In this document: in pieces, positions 61,639 to 64,000 of the stretch
Layout of the letters: each line of letters starts with the position of its first letter
Numbering within the stretch: the stretch's first letter is position 1
Source of the DNA: Sedimentisphaerales bacterium
GTDB lineage: Bacteria > Planctomycetota > Phycisphaerae > Sedimentisphaerales > Anaerobacaceae
DNA: 64,000 nt
Reading direction: 5' to 3'
Assembly: GCA_016936075.1 (NCBI GenBank)
Contig: JAFGPS010000079.1
Span: 1 to 64,000, forward strand
The notes under the pieces: model-generated
What the model was told of the DNA's origin: nothing
What the model saw: only the letters and a program-made list of their open reading frames with translations
Databases searched by the model: none
Translations under genes and position numbers: made by a program

Positions 61639-64000
61639 ATGATACAACGAAAGAAATTTAAAAATATAATAAAAGATAAATCTGAATTTGTAGTAATACT
61701 GGAATTAACAAGTGGACCGGGTTTCAATTATGCTCCGATTGATGGTTTTCTCGAATCTTATCAAAAGTCAAAACCTGATTTTAAATCTCAGGGATTTGAT
61801 TTTGTTGGTATTACCAGCACAGATAATTCAGGTGGAACACCAAATTGTGAACCAATTAACGTATTAAATCATATCACTTCGAAAGATTTGCTGGGTGATC
61901 TGGATTTCATTCCACATATTAGCTGTAAAGACAAGAATTCAGATGCTCTTATTAGTTATTTAGCCGGTTTAAAGGCAGCGAATACAGAATCATTACTTGT
62001 TGTAACTGGTGATAAACCTGTTAATGGAAAGGGTGTTTTCGAGCTTGAATCGATAAATCTTTTACAGTTGATAAAAAAAATAAATACTGATGATTACTTA
62101 AAATCTTCTCCAGATAAACTGGATAGTGTTCATCAGTTCTTTCCTGGAGCCGCAGTTTCTCCATTCAAATATACCGAGGCTTCACAGATGCAGCAGTATT
62201 ATAAAATGGAGAAAAAAGTTGCATCGGGAGCAAAATTCCTTATCACTCAGGTGGGATGGGACTGGAAAAAATCTGTCGAACTATTTCGTTATCTGAAGGA
62301 AAATAATATTGATATTCCTGTAATAGGGAATGTGTTTTTATTAAGTACGACTAATCCGTCAGCGCGTTTGATGCACGATATGAAACTTCCGGGTTGTTAT
62401 GTCAGTGATGAATTTTTAGCGAAACTTTCTTCTGAAAGTTATGACGAGCATATTGAACGATGTGCTCAGCAGGTTGCGATGTATAAGTCCATCGGAGCTG
62501 CCGGAGTTGATATTGGCTCGGTACACAATTATGATGTTTTTGTACAAATACTTCAGCGTGCCTCAGAAATAGGAGATAACTGGGAACAATACAAAGATAA
62601 TCTCTGCTGGCCGAAGAAGGATGGTTTTTATCTTTACGATGAATCTGGGCAACGTGTTGCACTTTCAAAACCGAAACAGAAATTAAAACATAAATTCTTC
62701 GATGTTTTTCACAGGCATCTATTCGAGTCTGAAAGTATGGGATTTCGCATGGCAAGCAAAGTCATGTCAGTCCTGGGCGCGAAAAAGAACAAAGGATTCA
62801 TTTATAATTCTTTCAGTGCATTCGAATATACGTTTAAGCACATGATGTTTCAGTGTGACATGTGCGGCGATTGCTTTCTACCGGAAAACTTCAGTCTCTG
62901 CACAATAGGAGGTTGTGAAAAAGGGCTTTCAAATGCTCCTTGCGGTGATGCGACTGTAGATGGTTATTGCGGCAATAATCTCGATATTATTTGTATCGGG
63001 GAGCGGATTTATAATGCAGCCGCTTCTGTGCCTGGTGGAATTGATAAGTTGAAAATGATAATAAACGAAAAAAGAATTCATGATCTTGAACTCACATCAT
63101 CAATTCTCAATGACTGGTTCTTAAGGGATCATAATGTAAAGCCTTCTTTTATTTCAATTGGAGATACAATTAATTCCCTTGTTCCCAAAATAGGGAAAAT
63201 AATGAAACAACTTCATGACTCTGGCAATGATGCTTATTTACAGCCGAGCGGATTTCTTGATTTTGTTTTGGCTATGATTGAATCTCAGGCATTGGCTGGT
63301 GCAGATTATATTGCAGTGAATTTGGATGCTTTTACAAAGGGTAACCGTCAACAGGCTGTCGATATAATTATCGAATATATTCGTCTTATTCAGAAGCATG
63401 GTGGTAATATCCCGATTTGTATTGATTGTTGTGACAATAAGGTTCTTATTGAAGGTTTGAAGAAATGGTATGAATCCGATACACAAGTTGGATCGCCTTT
63501 ATTAAGCTCAATTGCAATGGATAAAATGGATGGCATTTTGGCGATGAGGAAGGATTATGAATTTGGAATATCCGTTCTATTAAAGAATGAAGAACGGCCT
63601 GAACAGTTGTATTCGTCTGCGCAGAAGATTTACGAAAAAGCTGTAGTAGATTATGGATTTAATTCGGAAGATATATTTTTTGAGTTGGTGGTAAGTCCCT
63701 TAATTTCGGAATTGCAAAAAGGTGACAATGTCCCTGGATCTACTTACGTTACATTTGAGACTGCCAGAAAAATAAAAAGTAACCGAAAAATGTCTGGCGT
63801 ACATTGTGTAATACGCCCATCTATGGCATGTATTAAGTTAAAACGGAGCATTGGAGTTACAAGGGCATTCGTAAGTAAAGCATTCGAATATGGATTTGAT
63901 TCGACTTTTGTAGATGTTGCTCGACAATACGGTAAAATTGAGCCGGACCTTGAGTTGACCAAGCTTGTCGATGCGTTTATAAAGATGGATGGCACAGTAG
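61639..64000 (+). CDS. Fused methylenetetrahydrofolate reductase / MTHFR C-terminal Cys domain / pterin-binding methyltransferase (3' truncated)
   Basis: The frame is open without a stop from ATG 61639 to the window end (787 codons). Residues about 15-330 are MTHFR-like: VVILELTSGPGFNY, FVGITSTDNSGG and GAKFLITQVGWDW, a match to the FAD-enzyme's F-x-x-T-Q motif. Residues about 399-455 are the Cys-rich MTHFR C-terminal domain with Cys407, 410, 413, 421, 426, 435, 444 and 452; it starts HMMFQCDMCGDCFL. From about 490 on it resembles pterin-binding methyltransferases (SIGDTINSLVPKIGKIM, ALAGADYIAVNLDAF, PICIDCCDNKVLIEGL, LLSSIAMDKM). It should act on folate-bound C1 units, as in methionine synthesis or a Wood-Ljungdahl-type methyl branch. 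No clear ribosome site precedes the ATG. Confidence 0.8.
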   Translation, partial: MIQRKKFKNIIKDKSEFVVILELTSGPGFNYAPIDGFLESYQKSKPDFKSQGFDFVGITSTDNSGGTPNCEPINVLNHITSKDLLGDLDFIPHISCKDKNSDALISYLAGLKAANTESLLVVTGDKPVNGKGVFELESINLLQLIKKINTDDYLKSSPDKLDSVHQFFPGAAVSPFKYTEASQMQQYYKMEKKVASGAKFLITQVGWDWKKSVELFRYLKENNIDIPVIGNVFLLSTTNPSARLMHDMKLPGCYVSDEFLAKLSSESYDEHIERCAQQVAMYKSIGAAGVDIGSVHNYDVFVQILQRASEIGDNWEQYKDNLCWPKKDGFYLYDESGQRVALSKPKQKLKHKFFDVFHRHLFESESMGFRMASKVMSVLGAKKNKGFIYNSFSAFEYTFKHMMFQCDMCGDCFLPENFSLCTIGGCEKGLSNAPCGDATVDGYCGNNLDIICIGERIYNAAASVPGGIDKLKMIINEKRIHDLELTSSILNDWFLRDHNVKPSFISIGDTINSLVPKIGKIMKQLHDSGNDAYLQPSGFLDFVLAMIESQALAGADYIAVNLDAFTKGNRQQAVDIIIEYIRLIQKHGGNIPICIDCCDNKVLIEGLKKWYESDTQVGSPLLSSIAMDKMDGILAMRKDYEFGISVLLKNEERPEQLYSSAQKIYEKAVVDYGFNSEDIFFELVVSPLISELQKGDNVPGSTYVTFETARKIKSNRKMSGVHCVIRPSMACIKLKRSIGVTRAFVSKAFEYGFDSTFVDVARQYGKIEPDLELTKLVDAFIKMDGTV

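Noticed and set aside
62402-63995. Three minus-strand open frames near the right end
   Set aside because: All lie opposite the continuous plus-strand C1 fusion gene (61639 onward), which has clear motifs throughout.

Overview
The window is an AT-rich bacterial chromosome segment. The organism is probably a member of the Planctomycetota, class Phycisphaerae (Sedimentisphaerales-like). This rests on inference from an exosortase with short sorting tails of the form VP(L/V)PGA plus KLRK, redox-dead TlpA-like secreted proteins, a short PheT and Ycf46-like AAA ATPases. No rRNA, tRNA, CRISPR array or insertion sequence was seen.

Layout. 1-2988: tandem paralogous secreted proteins with a cysteine-less thioredoxin fold, an M50 site-2 protease and a pseudopilin-like membrane protein. 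2999-5987 (minus strand): PEGA-domain lipoprotein, dicarboxylate/amino-acid symporter and DUF401 permease. 5988-9022: an uncharacterised membrane protein and a Ycf46-like AAA ATPase between two intergenic stretches filled with short hairpin repeats. 9023-11038: pheT lacking the usual OB-fold tRNA-binding insert.

11392-23221 is the most unusual region. It is a ten-gene plus-strand cluster: a solute-binding protein (SBP) fused to an OmpA peptidoglycan-binding domain, a von Willebrand A protein, a second SBP-OmpA fusion with an N-terminal anchor, a membrane coiled-coil protein, a PspA/IM30 homologue and a free SBP. An intrinsic terminator follows, then an ABC permease, ABC ATPase and AAA ATPase in overlapping frames, and a lysine-rich HTH protein. 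The genes look like an SsuABC/TauABC-type transporter rebuilt into an envelope-spanning machine with an ESCRT-III-like protein (PspA) and an AAA remodeller. It has a plausible promoter at 11302-11330 and an end terminator at 23292.

23623-54049 is a large exopolysaccharide locus behind a consensus sigma70-type promoter and a leader of about 280 nt. It encodes a WecA-WecG fusion, a Wzc-type tyrosine kinase, an acetyltransferase, a beta-helix protein, a Wzy-like polymerase, a flippase (plus a probable flippase remnant), five GT4 glycosyltransferases, a CDP-glycerol-transferase-like protein, a DUF362 protein, a methyltransferase-CapK fusion, a deacetylase, a bi-domain oxidoreductase, an uncharacterised protein, an asparagine-synthase-like protein without its glutaminase cysteine, EpsI and an exosortase. 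54302-56716 holds three predicted exosortase substrates, two of them tandem paralogues. 57160-61548 is a 1462-residue TPR protein of the kind found with exosortase systems. The window ends inside a large fused C1-metabolism protein (MTHFR, MTHFR C-terminal Cys domain, pterin-binding methyltransferase) that starts at 61639.
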